Shown here: positions 43,463 through 50,428 of the stretch, piece by piece | Position numbering within the stretch: the stretch's first letter is position 1 | How the letters are laid out: each line of letters begins with the position of its first letter | Source: Terriglobia bacterium | GTDB lineage: Bacteria > Acidobacteriota > Terriglobia > UBA7540 | DNA: 52,517 nucleotides | Assembly (NCBI GenBank): GCA_020073545.1 | Contig: JAIQEZ010000015.1 | Span: 1 to 52,517 of the forward strand | Reading direction: 5' to 3' | Notes under the pieces: model-generated | Databases searched by the model: none | Told to the model about the DNA's origin: nothing | The model's input: only the letters and a program-made list of their open reading frames with translations | Made by a program: the position numbers and the translations under genes

Positions 43463-43800
43463 TCAGGGTTTGGTGTGGTGCGCCTTTACTGAGTGTTTCT
43501 CCTTCTTCACTGCAGCCTTTTCCGGCTTTTTTTCCAAACGGGGCTCCTCAAGCTGGAAACCGGTTTTATGCCCCTCCGCCCAGATCGTGGAAAGGAAGTC
43601 CTTGCTGCCCAGCCTGTCGAAATCCATCGACGGCTCGCTGGCCGCCACTACCACCGTAACACCCTGGGGGAAAGCGTCGTTGATGGCGCTCTGCGTGGCG
43701 GGGTCAGTGGAACAAGCCCCTTCGCCACCAAGGCTCATATTGATAACACGCGCCTTGGTGGGGTTGTTCGGGACGCCGGGGACGGGCAGACCTGCGGCCC
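43463..43800 (-). pseudogene. Chimeric fragment: piece of an S8 subtilase joined in frame to an unknown C-terminus
   Basis: Minus-strand frame: VPGVPNNPTKARVINMSLGG and the following DPATQSAINDAFPQGVTVVVAA match the intact subtilase at 45654-47543. Over 43640-43800 the DNA aligns to 46485-46645 without gaps, about 10 differences in 161 nt, mostly synonymous. At about 43640 it switches in frame to SEPSMDFDRLGSKDFLSTIW and a Lys-rich tail (KKPEKAAVKKEKHSVK) I do not recognise, ending at a TGA. Catalytic residues are absent. Its upstream part is cut off by an IS630 remnant. A dead recombination product. Confidence 0.8.
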
Positions 43801-44205
43801 TGGAGGTGGCCAGCGGGCAGGTGAAGGCGGGACATTTTCAACGCCGTCGGCGCCGGGATTTCCTGGCCTTCCTGAACAAAGTGGTGGCGGCCTACCCCCA
43901 GCGCGAGTTGCATGTGATCGTGGACAACCTCAAGATTCATAAACCCAAGCGGGACCGCTGGCTGCGGCAACATCCCCAGGTGCAACTACACTTCACCCCC
44001 ACGCACGCCTCCTCGCTCAACCAAGTGGAAGTCTGGTTCAGCCTGTTGGCGCGGCAGGCGCTGCGCGGGGCCAGTTTCACCAGCTGTGCAACAACTACGG
44101 GAGGCCATCGATGCGCTTGTTGCCGCCTACAACCCGCAGGCCGTCCCCTTTGAGTGGACGAAGCGCGAAGTGCGGTCGGTTGCACCTAGGCATAAATACG
44201 CTTAG
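43794..44205 (+). mobile_element. IS630-family transposase remnant, frameshifted
   Basis: Encodes the C-terminal half of an IS630-type DDE transposase: AALEVASGQVKAGHFQRR, FLAFLNKVVAAYPQRELHVIV, DNLKIHKPKRDRWL (second catalytic Asp), and THASSLNQVEVWFSLL (catalytic Glu). One extra base near 44087 shifts the frame; the rest continues in another frame as VQQLREAIDALVAAYNPQAV and ends ...RHKYA-stop at 44205. The N-terminal half and first Asp are lost; the left end is fused to the subtilase fragment at GCGGCCC. Terminal inverted repeats are not seen. Confidence 0.85.
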
Positions 44206-44321
44206 TCAAGAAACTAAGTACTAGACTGCCTGGACTGCTCATCCTTTTTCCTTGGGAAGTCCGGCCCGGCCTGTACGAAGGCCCCTCTGCTCTCGCGGCA
44301 ATCGCAAAACCTGGGACCGAT

Positions 44322-44357
44322 GGCAAGGCAGACGCTCATCTTTGCCGTCTGCTTGCC
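44322..44357. repeat. Inverted repeat after the propeptide-like gene
   Basis: GGCAAGGCAGACG (44322-44334) pairs with CGTCTGCTTGCC (44346-44357), one bulged base, 11-nt loop. Lies 33 nt beyond the stop of the minus-strand operon; it has no T run, so only a possible terminator. Confidence 0.4.
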
Positions 44358-44389
44358 TGCAACGCGAGGCAGGGATAATGCGGGTGAAT

Positions 44390-45091
44390 TCAGGCTTGGG
44401 GCGGAGGGCTCGGGCCGGCCGAGCTCATCCGACGGCGAAGGAAGTTCGGTTGGGCGTACTCGACATCCGCACACTTGCGGAGGCGGGCGGCGAGACCGAG
44501 CGTGAGGGCGCTGAGATCTATGCTCAGCAGAACCTGGCGAGGGGAAGTGACCCGTGCTGTCAGCGGGATCCCGGACTCGTGCTCCAATCGCTTGACGAAT
44601 GGGTCCATCTCGGACCCCGACTCCCGGCCGCTGGCCGCAATTTTGGCCACAGCCTCCGCCTCCGGACTTCTCTCTGCGAACTCAACCTGGACAACGGCTT
44701 GCGCCGCCAAAGGAGTGGTAGCGGCCGCAGAAAGAGCTCCGGCCTCTTTAACATGCGGGTTCGCACGGAGCCGCTCGAGAAGGCGAGCAACCAAATCGGC
44801 TCGCTGGATCGCAACAATGAGCATTCCCCCAGACCCGAGGCGCTTGACCCCGATAGGGATCCTCACTTCACGCGCCAGAGAGTCCACATAGGAAGCCAAG
44901 GGGGCATTGGGCTGGCCGCTGCTCGCCGATGCGGCAGCTACCAGCGCACCCGCTTTGCTTGTCGGCGAGAACTTTACAACCACCTCGCCGGGGACAAACG
45001 GCAGCGCCAACGGCTTCTCCTGTGCGGCCACCGGACAAAAGGCTAGATCCAGCACCAAAAGGCAAGTCGAGATTGATTGCACATGCCACAT
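44390..45091 (-). CDS. Free-standing subtilase-propeptide-like secreted protein
   Basis: A 233-residue secreted protein with signal peptide (about 1-23, STCLLVLDLAFCPVAAQ). It then has PFVPGEVVVKFSP, as in the propeptide of the neighbouring subtilase (RFVPGEVICKRKP), and ends one unit with LLERLRANPHVKEAGALS. A second, partly similar unit (FVKRLEHESGIPLTARV ... LAARLRKCADVEYAQPNFLRR) ends like the subtilase (MPDVEYAQPNYIRR). There is no catalytic domain and no frame break. Free propeptides of this I9-like type can act as inhibitors or folding helpers for subtilases. It lies 56 nt after the exosortase gene. Function inferred from likeness and context. Confidence 0.78.
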   Translation of the reverse strand: MWHVQSISTCLLVLDLAFCPVAAQEKPLALPFVPGEVVVKFSPTSKAGALVAAASASSGQPNAPLASYVDSLAREVRIPIGVKRLGSGGMLIVAIQRADLVARLLERLRANPHVKEAGALSAAATTPLAAQAVVQVEFAERSPEAEAVAKIAASGRESGSEMDPFVKRLEHESGIPLTARVTSPRQVLLSIDLSALTLGLAARLRKCADVEYAQPNFLRRRMSSAGPSPPPQA

Positions 45092-45147
45092 CCTAGTCCA
45101 TCCACCGCACAGTTAGATGAGGCATCGAGTCGAAACGGCTGCCTGGG

Positions 45148-45657
45148 TTATGCGGAAGAAGCAACTCCGCGACGTTTCCACCCGAGGAAAAACGCGATGG
45201 GGAAAACGAGGGTCACGCCCTGCCAGAGCACCGAATGGGCAAAGCCAAAGGCTTCAGGATGTCGCACGCCGATGTAGAATAGGCTGACCAGTCGAACCAA
45301 ATTCAGGACCAACACGGCGAGCGCTCCCAGAGCTGCGGCCCACACTCTCGCGCGCAAAGAAGCACCGGCACAGAGAATTGCGGCAGCGAGTAGTGCGGCG
45401 GGAAGGAGCCCCGTACAAGGCATCACAATCTGATAGCTAAACCCGCCAGGGTGAGTCAAGGTGGCCAGCTCACGCTGCGCGTCCATTCCCAACCAGTCGA
45501 GTATTTGGGAAGTGGCACGAGCCGTGAATATATCGACGGGGGCAAGGGCGTGAACGCAGGCAGGACTCCGCTCGGCAAGGAGCATGGCGCAGCCGAAAAG
45601 ACCCGTCGCCACCGCGATCCGACCCCAAACGCGAGCTGGCCATTCGGTTGCTGTCAT
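45148..45657 (-). CDS. xrtH: Exosortase H-like sorting enzyme
   Basis: A 169-residue integral membrane transpeptidase-like enzyme. It has about five hydrophobic segments and the exosortase triad: Cys in VMPCTGLLPAALL at about residue 81, Arg in VLNLVRLVSLFYIG near residue 121, and His in FGFAHSVLWQ near residue 139. The short single-domain length fits exosortase H, which recognises IPTLxxWG tails. The ATG at 45657 overlaps the stop of the subtilase, whose C-terminus is VPTLADWG; the open frame extends 33 codons further inside that gene. No EPS cluster is nearby, suggesting a dedicated enzyme-substrate pair. The H subtype is inferred from that tail. Confidence 0.87.
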   Translation of the reverse strand: MTATEWPARVWGRIAVATGLFGCAMLLAERSPACVHALAPVDIFTARATSQILDWLGMDAQRELATLTHPGGFSYQIVMPCTGLLPAALLAAAILCAGASLRARVWAAALGALAVLVLNLVRLVSLFYIGVRHPEAFGFAHSVLWQGVTLVFPIAFFLGWKRRGVASSA

Positions 45658-47543
45658 GAACGGGCGCTCCCAGTGGATCCGAAACGCCGCCTTAAGCGGC
45701 GACGCTTCCAGAGATAAACCAGCATCGGCCCTAAAGCCAGCAGGACAATCCCCCAATCGGCAAGCGTCGGCACGTGAACACTTGACTGCGCACCGGCGCC
45801 TTGTGCTGAAGCGTGAACCTGCATGTCGCCTTTCTGCTGAGCTGTGACGGTAGCCTGAGCATGGCCTGCAGAATCAGTCGTGGCGCTGCCCGGGGACACG
45901 GTGGCAATGCTTGTGTTGTCGGCGGTGAAGGTCACCGTCTCGCCCGCCTTCGGCGTGCCGCTCTCCAGCACCGTCGCGGTAACGACTGCAGTCTTTGACC
46001 CACCACTTCTGCGCAAACTCAGGCTGGACGGGGCCAGCGTCAGAGAAAAACTAACTGGCGGGTTCGAGCCCAGGACCGCACCCTCGGCATTGAGCAGACC
46101 AGCGCCGCAGGGATGGGGGCATTGCGTGCTGTTACGCGGCAGCGCCGTGGACTGTAGTCGGGCAAGGACTTGCGTCGGAGTCAGGCCGGGGTTGCTGGCG
46201 AGCAGCAAAGCTGCCACGCCGGCAACGTGGGGCGCCGCCATGGAGGTGCCGTTGTAGTATGCGTAGGTCCCATCCGCCGGGCTGATCATGCTGAGAACTC
46301 CGTCGGGGTTGCCGTCGCCATTGTCGTCGCGCTGGAGGTCGCCGCCGGGAGCCATGATCTTGACGGTGGGCCCAAAGTTCGAATAGCGCGCCACGAGGAA
46401 CCCGCGCGCGTCGCTGGCCGCGACAGCGATGACATTGTTGCAGCCTGCGGGAGTCTCAAGCGAAGCATCCTCCTGGGAGTTGCCGGCCGCCACAACCACC
46501 GTAACACCCTGGGCGAAAGCGTCGTTGATGGCGCTCTGCGTGGCAGGGTCAGTGGAACAGGCCCCTTCGCCGCCAAGGCTCATGTTGATCACGCGCGCCT
46601 TGGTGGGGTTGTTGGGGACACCGGGGACGGGCAGACCTGCGGCCCAGCGGATCGCGTCAATGATGTCGGACGTGGTGCCGCCACACTTTCCCAAGACGCG
46701 AACGGGTTGGACTCTGACGTTCCAGTTGATACCAGCCACGCCGATGCCATTGTTGGTGTTGCCAACACCTACCGTGCCCGAGACGTGCGTCCCATGCCAG
46801 CTATTGGGTTCCGGCACCGGTGGAAAACCACCGCCACACTCGCCGGCCGCGATGGCGTCTCCTGGGTCAGTCGGGTCCGGGTCGCGGCCGTCCCCGTCGT
46901 TCGAAATGAACGGGTCTGAGATCATGTCATAGCCGGCGAGCAAGTTCGGCGAACCGACTATGTCCGGATGGTTCGGAAGGATGCCCGTGTCGATCACGGT
47001 CACGACGACTGAGGGACTCCCCTTGTCGGTGTCCCACACGTTGGGCAAGCTGATGCCGCCCAGGGACTTTCCCACGCCAGTGCCGTTAGTAAGATAGTGC
47101 CACTGTTGCGGGTAGAGAGGATCATTGGGCGTCGTGCTGACGACCCGACGGATGTAGTTGGGCTGGGCATACTCGACATCGGGCATAGCTTGAACGGCCT
47201 TGACCGCGGCTAGCGTGCGGTCGACCTTATCCTTCTCGGAAAGGGTGGTCATGACGGTGGGCGCGAGGCGATAAATGACTTCCCCGCCCGAGGTCAGCCG
47301 AGTTTCGGTTTGAAAACCCAAAGGGCTAATCTGCTCCGCGCTCAGAAAGCGAGGAACGCCGGGCTTACGCTTGCAGATGACCTCGCCGGGGACGAAGCGC
47401 TGCTCCATCTTCATCTCGAGCATGGCTGAAACCGGGTTCGGCTTGCTTTGGAACTTGCGATGCTTGCCTGCACCAAGCGAACACACCGTTCCACTAAGCA
47501 AGAGGAACGCTAATACAGTCAGAGCAACGTGGCCTCTAGACAT
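45654..47543 (-). CDS. S8 subtilase with Big_1-like domain and IPTL-CTERM tail
   Basis: A 629-residue secreted serine protease. Order: signal peptide (~1-25), I9-like propeptide (~48-140, ending in DVEYAQPNYIRR), S8 catalytic domain with Asp in VTVIDTGILPNHPD near 183, His in SWHGTHVSGT near 251, Asn in VVVAAGNSQ, and Ser in YYNGTSMAAPHVAG near 432; then a Big_1-like Ig domain (~500-595, TVTFTADNTSIATVSPGS) and a C-terminal sorting signal VPTLADWGIVLLALG plus a basic tail WKRRRLRRRF. AGGAGG lies 6 nt before the ATG. First gene of the exosortase operon. Likely anchored or released by the sorting enzyme. Confidence 0.95.
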   Translation of the reverse strand: MSRGHVALTVLAFLLLSGTVCSLGAGKHRKFQSKPNPVSAMLEMKMEQRFVPGEVICKRKPGVPRFLSAEQISPLGFQTETRLTSGGEVIYRLAPTVMTTLSEKDKVDRTLAAVKAVQAMPDVEYAQPNYIRRVVSTTPNDPLYPQQWHYLTNGTGVGKSLGGISLPNVWDTDKGSPSVVVTVIDTGILPNHPDIVGSPNLLAGYDMISDPFISNDGDGRDPDPTDPGDAIAAGECGGGFPPVPEPNSWHGTHVSGTVGVGNTNNGIGVAGINWNVRVQPVRVLGKCGGTTSDIIDAIRWAAGLPVPGVPNNPTKARVINMSLGGEGACSTDPATQSAINDAFAQGVTVVVAAGNSQEDASLETPAGCNNVIAVAASDARGFLVARYSNFGPTVKIMAPGGDLQRDDNGDGNPDGVLSMISPADGTYAYYNGTSMAAPHVAGVAALLLASNPGLTPTQVLARLQSTALPRNSTQCPHPCGAGLLNAEGAVLGSNPPVSFSLTLAPSSLSLRRSGGSKTAVVTATVLESGTPKAGETVTFTADNTSIATVSPGSATTDSAGHAQATVTAQQKGDMQVHASAQGAGAQSSVHVPTLADWGIVLLALGPMLVYLWKRRRLRRRFGSTGSARS

Positions 47544-47838
47544 GACATGCCTCCTTTCGGCAATACAAAGGGTTTGCGCGAGATCTTGCGAATGGCATGG
47601 GTAAGCGAGGGTTGATATCCACGACTCGAATCTCCAAGGGCGTGGTGATCCGATGGAAAAGGACAGTCCTGTCGGGTCCCATCGCCATTCTCACAAGTGT
47701 CTGCTTCGTGTCAGCCCTTTGATCGTGCCTATGTCTACCAGCTAGTAGACGGGACTGTCAAGATAAATTCGGATGAAGCACTGGAAGCTCATCGGCTCAA
47801 GTCACATAACCGAACAGGGCGGATGACGTCTAAGGTCA
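47544..47838. other. Spacer upstream of the subtilase operon
   Basis: Apart from the AGGAGG ribosome site and the candidate promoter at 47732-47761 I see no gene. Confidence 0.4.
47732..47761 (-). promoter_or_regulatory. Candidate promoter and operator for the subtilase operon
   Basis: Minus strand: perfect -35 TTGACA (47761-47756), 18-nt spacer, weak -10 TAGACA (47737-47732). The spacer holds GTCTAC-CAGCTA-GTAGAC (47733-47750), a 6-bp inverted repeat that could be an operator. About 190 nt upstream of the ATG. Confidence 0.35.
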
Positions 47839-48288
47839 GTGGCGGGTCAACTTGGGATTTCGGAGCAGCCAACCCGTCCGCCGCCAAAGACCCAGATCGC
47901 TTTCGCCTGTGGCAGCGACATCTGGATCGTCAGCCGCGCAGGTGGTGCCCCCCACCGCTTGGTCACTGGCACCGGCCTGCTGAGCGGTCCCCATTTTTCC
48001 CCGGACGGCTCCCTGGTCGCCTACACTGGGGATTAGGACGGCAACCTCGACGTCTACGTGGTCTCCGCCGAGGGTGGCCAGCCCCGGCGGCGCCTGACGT
48101 ATCATGCGGGCCGCAACGTCGCCGTCGGCTGGACTCCTGACGGCAAGTCGGTTCTATTCCGCTCGCATCGTTTCAGCTAATCTGACCCGAACCAGCTTCT
48201 CACGGTTCCGCTCGAGGGGGGCTTCCCCACGGCGCTGCCCCTGGCCTTGGCCCGTGCCAGGGGGTACATCCCGAAGGGCCGTGAGTGA
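47839..48288 (+). pseudogene. N-terminal remnant of a Tricorn-type propeller protease
   Basis: One frame reads KTQIAFACGSDIWIVSRAGG, then LVTGTGLLSGPHFSPDGSLV, AYTGD, a [46 protein letters not shown], a TAA, and LLTVPLEGGFPTALPLALA. These are WD40/PD40-like blades as in the N-terminus of Tricorn/TolB-like S41 proteases. The first stop falls where relatives have a Tyr before DGN. The frame is otherwise kept, so decay is recent. The rest of the protease is missing. Confidence 0.82.
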
Positions 48289-48347
48289 TCCAGACCAAGG
48301 AAGGGCAGCAGGTGCGGCTGCAGGTTGTCACACGGAGGCAGGCCACC

Positions 48348-48539
48348 ATGCAGGAAAAGACCATTACGATCACCATCGACGAGCAGGGAAGTTCCACGCT
48401 GGATCTCGAAGGCTTCGCAAGACAGGGCTGTGAGAAGGCCTTTGACGACTTCCGTGGCGGGGACTGTGTGAAAGTGGAGCGGAAGAAGCCTGCCTCTTAC
48501 ACCGGCCAGCAGGTCCAGCGAGAGAAAGCCCGGCGGTGA
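48348..48539 (+). CDS. Small DUF2997-like protein
   Basis: A 63-residue protein: MQEKTITITIDEQGSSTLDL, then EGFARQGCEKAFDDFRGGDC and a basic tail. The strand-loop-helix layout with a conserved GF..xxC resembles DUF2997, a small family without known function; the match is from memory. The start at 48348 has GGAGG 9 nt upstream; the frame is open 21 codons further. Possibly the last survivor of the region that also held the Tricorn remnant. Confidence 0.6.
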   Translation: MQEKTITITIDEQGSSTLDLEGFARQGCEKAFDDFRGGDCVKVERKKPASYTGQQVQREKARR

Positions 48540-48616
48540 AGAAGGCCCGCCAGGCTGCTTCACGCGTTGATTCCCGCCAGCCGCGGCAGTCAGCTGCATA
48601 GTTGCAGATCAGGGTA

Positions 48617-49480
48617 TCATTGCGCCTTGGTCTGCACGGTCCGCCGGATCACGCCGGAGTCCACGATAGCGCCGGTGCGCGAGGTCGTCTGAAAATACAT
48701 CTCCTCGCCTGCGATTTCGATCAGCATGAAGGAGCGGTCGGCATCAAATCCCTTGTCTGTAATCGTGGACTTTCCCAGGTTGCCGGCACGCAACGATCCA
48801 GAAGCGCCTTCCGTGAAATAGTAGATTCCATGTTGGGGATGGACTCGCTCGTACACGTGATCATGGCCGGCGAACACGACATCCACGCCGTACTTGATGA
48901 ACAGAGGCTCCAGCACTTGCCGCAGTTCGATGGACGAACCGTGGAATTTTGCCGATGAATAGAGGGGATGATGGAAATAGCAGATCTTCCAATCTGAGTT
49001 GCCGGCGTCGCGTAGCTGCGTCTCCACCCACGCGGTCTGTTTGGGATCCATGTAATTGCTGTTCAAGACAAAGAAGCGCACATTCCCCTTCTTGAAGGTG
49101 TAATAGCTCTCGCCATCCATATTGAAGAATTTGTAGGAGCTCTCACTCGGGTCGTCGTGGTTCCCCAGCGCCGCATAGAACTTCACGCCCGCATCCAGGA
49201 GCGGCCGGTAGGGCACTTCGAACTTTACCTCAAAATCGTGGGGCCGGGCGCCACCGTAAAGGTTGTCGCCCAGCATGATCACAAAATCGAAGGGGAAGCC
49301 TTGACGCGCTTCCACCATTCTCTGGCCCACTTCGTACTGGGGCGGTTCGCCCGTTCCCATATCTCCGATCACGGCAAAGCGGACCGAATTGGACTTGAGA
49401 GGGAACTTGAACTCGTCCGCTCCCAGGCCCACCAGGAGAAAAGTGAAAACGCTCAGAAGGAGAAAGACGCGCCGTCGCAT
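48617..49480 (-). CDS. Secreted calcineurin-like metallophosphoesterase
   Basis: A 287-residue periplasmic phosphoesterase with signal peptide (about 1-21, MRRRVFLLLSVFTFLLVGLG). The two-metal motifs are in order: AVIGDMGTGE, MLGDNLYGG, ALGNHDDP, CYFHHPLYS and FAGHDHVYERVHP, the arrangement of purple-acid-phosphatase-like enzymes. It follows the upstream gene by 18 nt on the same strand. Substrate cannot be told. Confidence 0.93.
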   Translation of the reverse strand: MRRRVFLLLSVFTFLLVGLGADEFKFPLKSNSVRFAVIGDMGTGEPPQYEVGQRMVEARQGFPFDFVIMLGDNLYGGARPHDFEVKFEVPYRPLLDAGVKFYAALGNHDDPSESSYKFFNMDGESYYTFKKGNVRFFVLNSNYMDPKQTAWVETQLRDAGNSDWKICYFHHPLYSSAKFHGSSIELRQVLEPLFIKYGVDVVFAGHDHVYERVHPQHGIYYFTEGASGSLRAGNLGKSTITDKGFDADRSFMLIEIAGEEMYFQTTSRTGAIVDSGVIRRTVQTKAQ

Positions 49481-49498
49481 GGTTTTATCCCGTGTTCC

Positions 49499-50104
49499 TC
49501 AATCCTCGGGGAGTATTTCCGGTATCAGGTCGACCACCATATCGGCTTTCACGTCGAGCAGAACCAGATCGCGGCCCACGACCCCGTACGCTACTTCGTC
49601 CGGTAGTTTTGGAAGCTTCAGCAAAAGACTAGGCGGTACGGTCGTGTACGGGTCCACATCCGGGTAAACCTGGTTCACCCGCAGATGGATTTCCTTGAGC
49701 GGCACTCCCTGTTTGATGGTGGCCCGTGCGTTGGCGGCTTGCGGGCCCTGAAACACGCTGCGCACCGCATGCCGAAACGCTTCGCGGGTCCCACGCGTAG
49801 AAATGTCGCCAGGTCTGGCGTGGGGCCGCGCCTCACGGATCTTTCTCGCCAGCGCCTGCTGGTGCGCGGCAATGACTTCCGGCAGCTCCTCCTTGGACTT
49901 CAGGGAGGGGAGATTTGACTCCACCGTCCTGTGCAGTTCGGCGTATTCCTGCACGCGGTTTGTGAATTCTTTAAAGCTGGCCGCGTCGTCTCCTTGCTCT
50001 TTGTCGGAAGCGGTGCTCTGGCCCGCCAGCGCACCGCCGGCTGCGAGAAAGACGGCCACGAGAAGGCACGCTGCTGGACCCAGGCCCTGCCCTTTCCCTC
50101 TCAT
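49499..50104 (-). CDS. Secreted protein of unknown function
   Basis: A 201-residue protein. The ATG at 50104 has GGAGGG 5 nt upstream and gives a clear signal peptide (GLGPAACLLVAVFLAAGGALA). The mature part is helical and charged (FKEFTNRVQEYAELHRTVES, LARKIREARPHARPGDI), ending with a Leu-rich segment (YTTVPPSLLLKLPKLPDEVAYGVVGRDLVLLD). No family recognised. Co-directional with the phosphoesterase. Confidence 0.75.
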   Translation of the reverse strand: MRGKGQGLGPAACLLVAVFLAAGGALAGQSTASDKEQGDDAASFKEFTNRVQEYAELHRTVESNLPSLKSKEELPEVIAAHQQALARKIREARPHARPGDISTRGTREAFRHAVRSVFQGPQAANARATIKQGVPLKEIHLRVNQVYPDVDPYTTVPPSLLLKLPKLPDEVAYGVVGRDLVLLDVKADMVVDLIPEILPED

Positions 50105-50140
50105 TCCACCCTCCTCGTTCCGGGCTGACCGTCCCTGCAT

Positions 50141-50377
50141 CTAGGATGCACCCGGGACATCCGGACCCATCCTGACCGCTTCCTTCACCGCCTGCTTGAC
50201 GACTTTCTTCACCGTGTCCTTGACTTCTTTGTCGTTGAGCACTTCCTCGGTCGCCGCGGCGACAGAGGGTGGTCGACGGAGGAGACCGGGTGCGGGGGTT
50301 ACGTTGTAGCGGCGATGCCGACACGCCGGGACAGGTCGTCCTCCCCGCCGACTTATGGCTTCAGCGACCGTGCGCAA
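50141..50377 (-). CDS. Short hypothetical, doubtful
   Basis: A 78-residue open frame. The N-terminal half (RRGGRPVPACRHRRYNVTPA) looks non-coding, the C-terminal half forms a Lys-rich amphipathic helix (LNDKEVKDTVKKVVKQAV). It may be the end of a lost gene. It lies 37 nt upstream of the secreted unknown. Weak. Confidence 0.3.
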   Translation of the reverse strand: MRTVAEAISRRGGRPVPACRHRRYNVTPAPGLLRRPPSVAAATEEVLNDKEVKDTVKKVVKQAVKEAVRMGPDVPGAS

Positions 50378-50428
50378 CAGGAAACTATTGCGCGCGGTTT
50401 ATTTCCCTTCTGGTAAAATCCCACCAAC

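Noticed and set aside
43470-44153. A 227-codon plus-strand open frame spanning the subtilase fragment and transposase remnant
   Set aside because: Only the part after 43794 is transposase; the first half is the antisense of the subtilase fragment.
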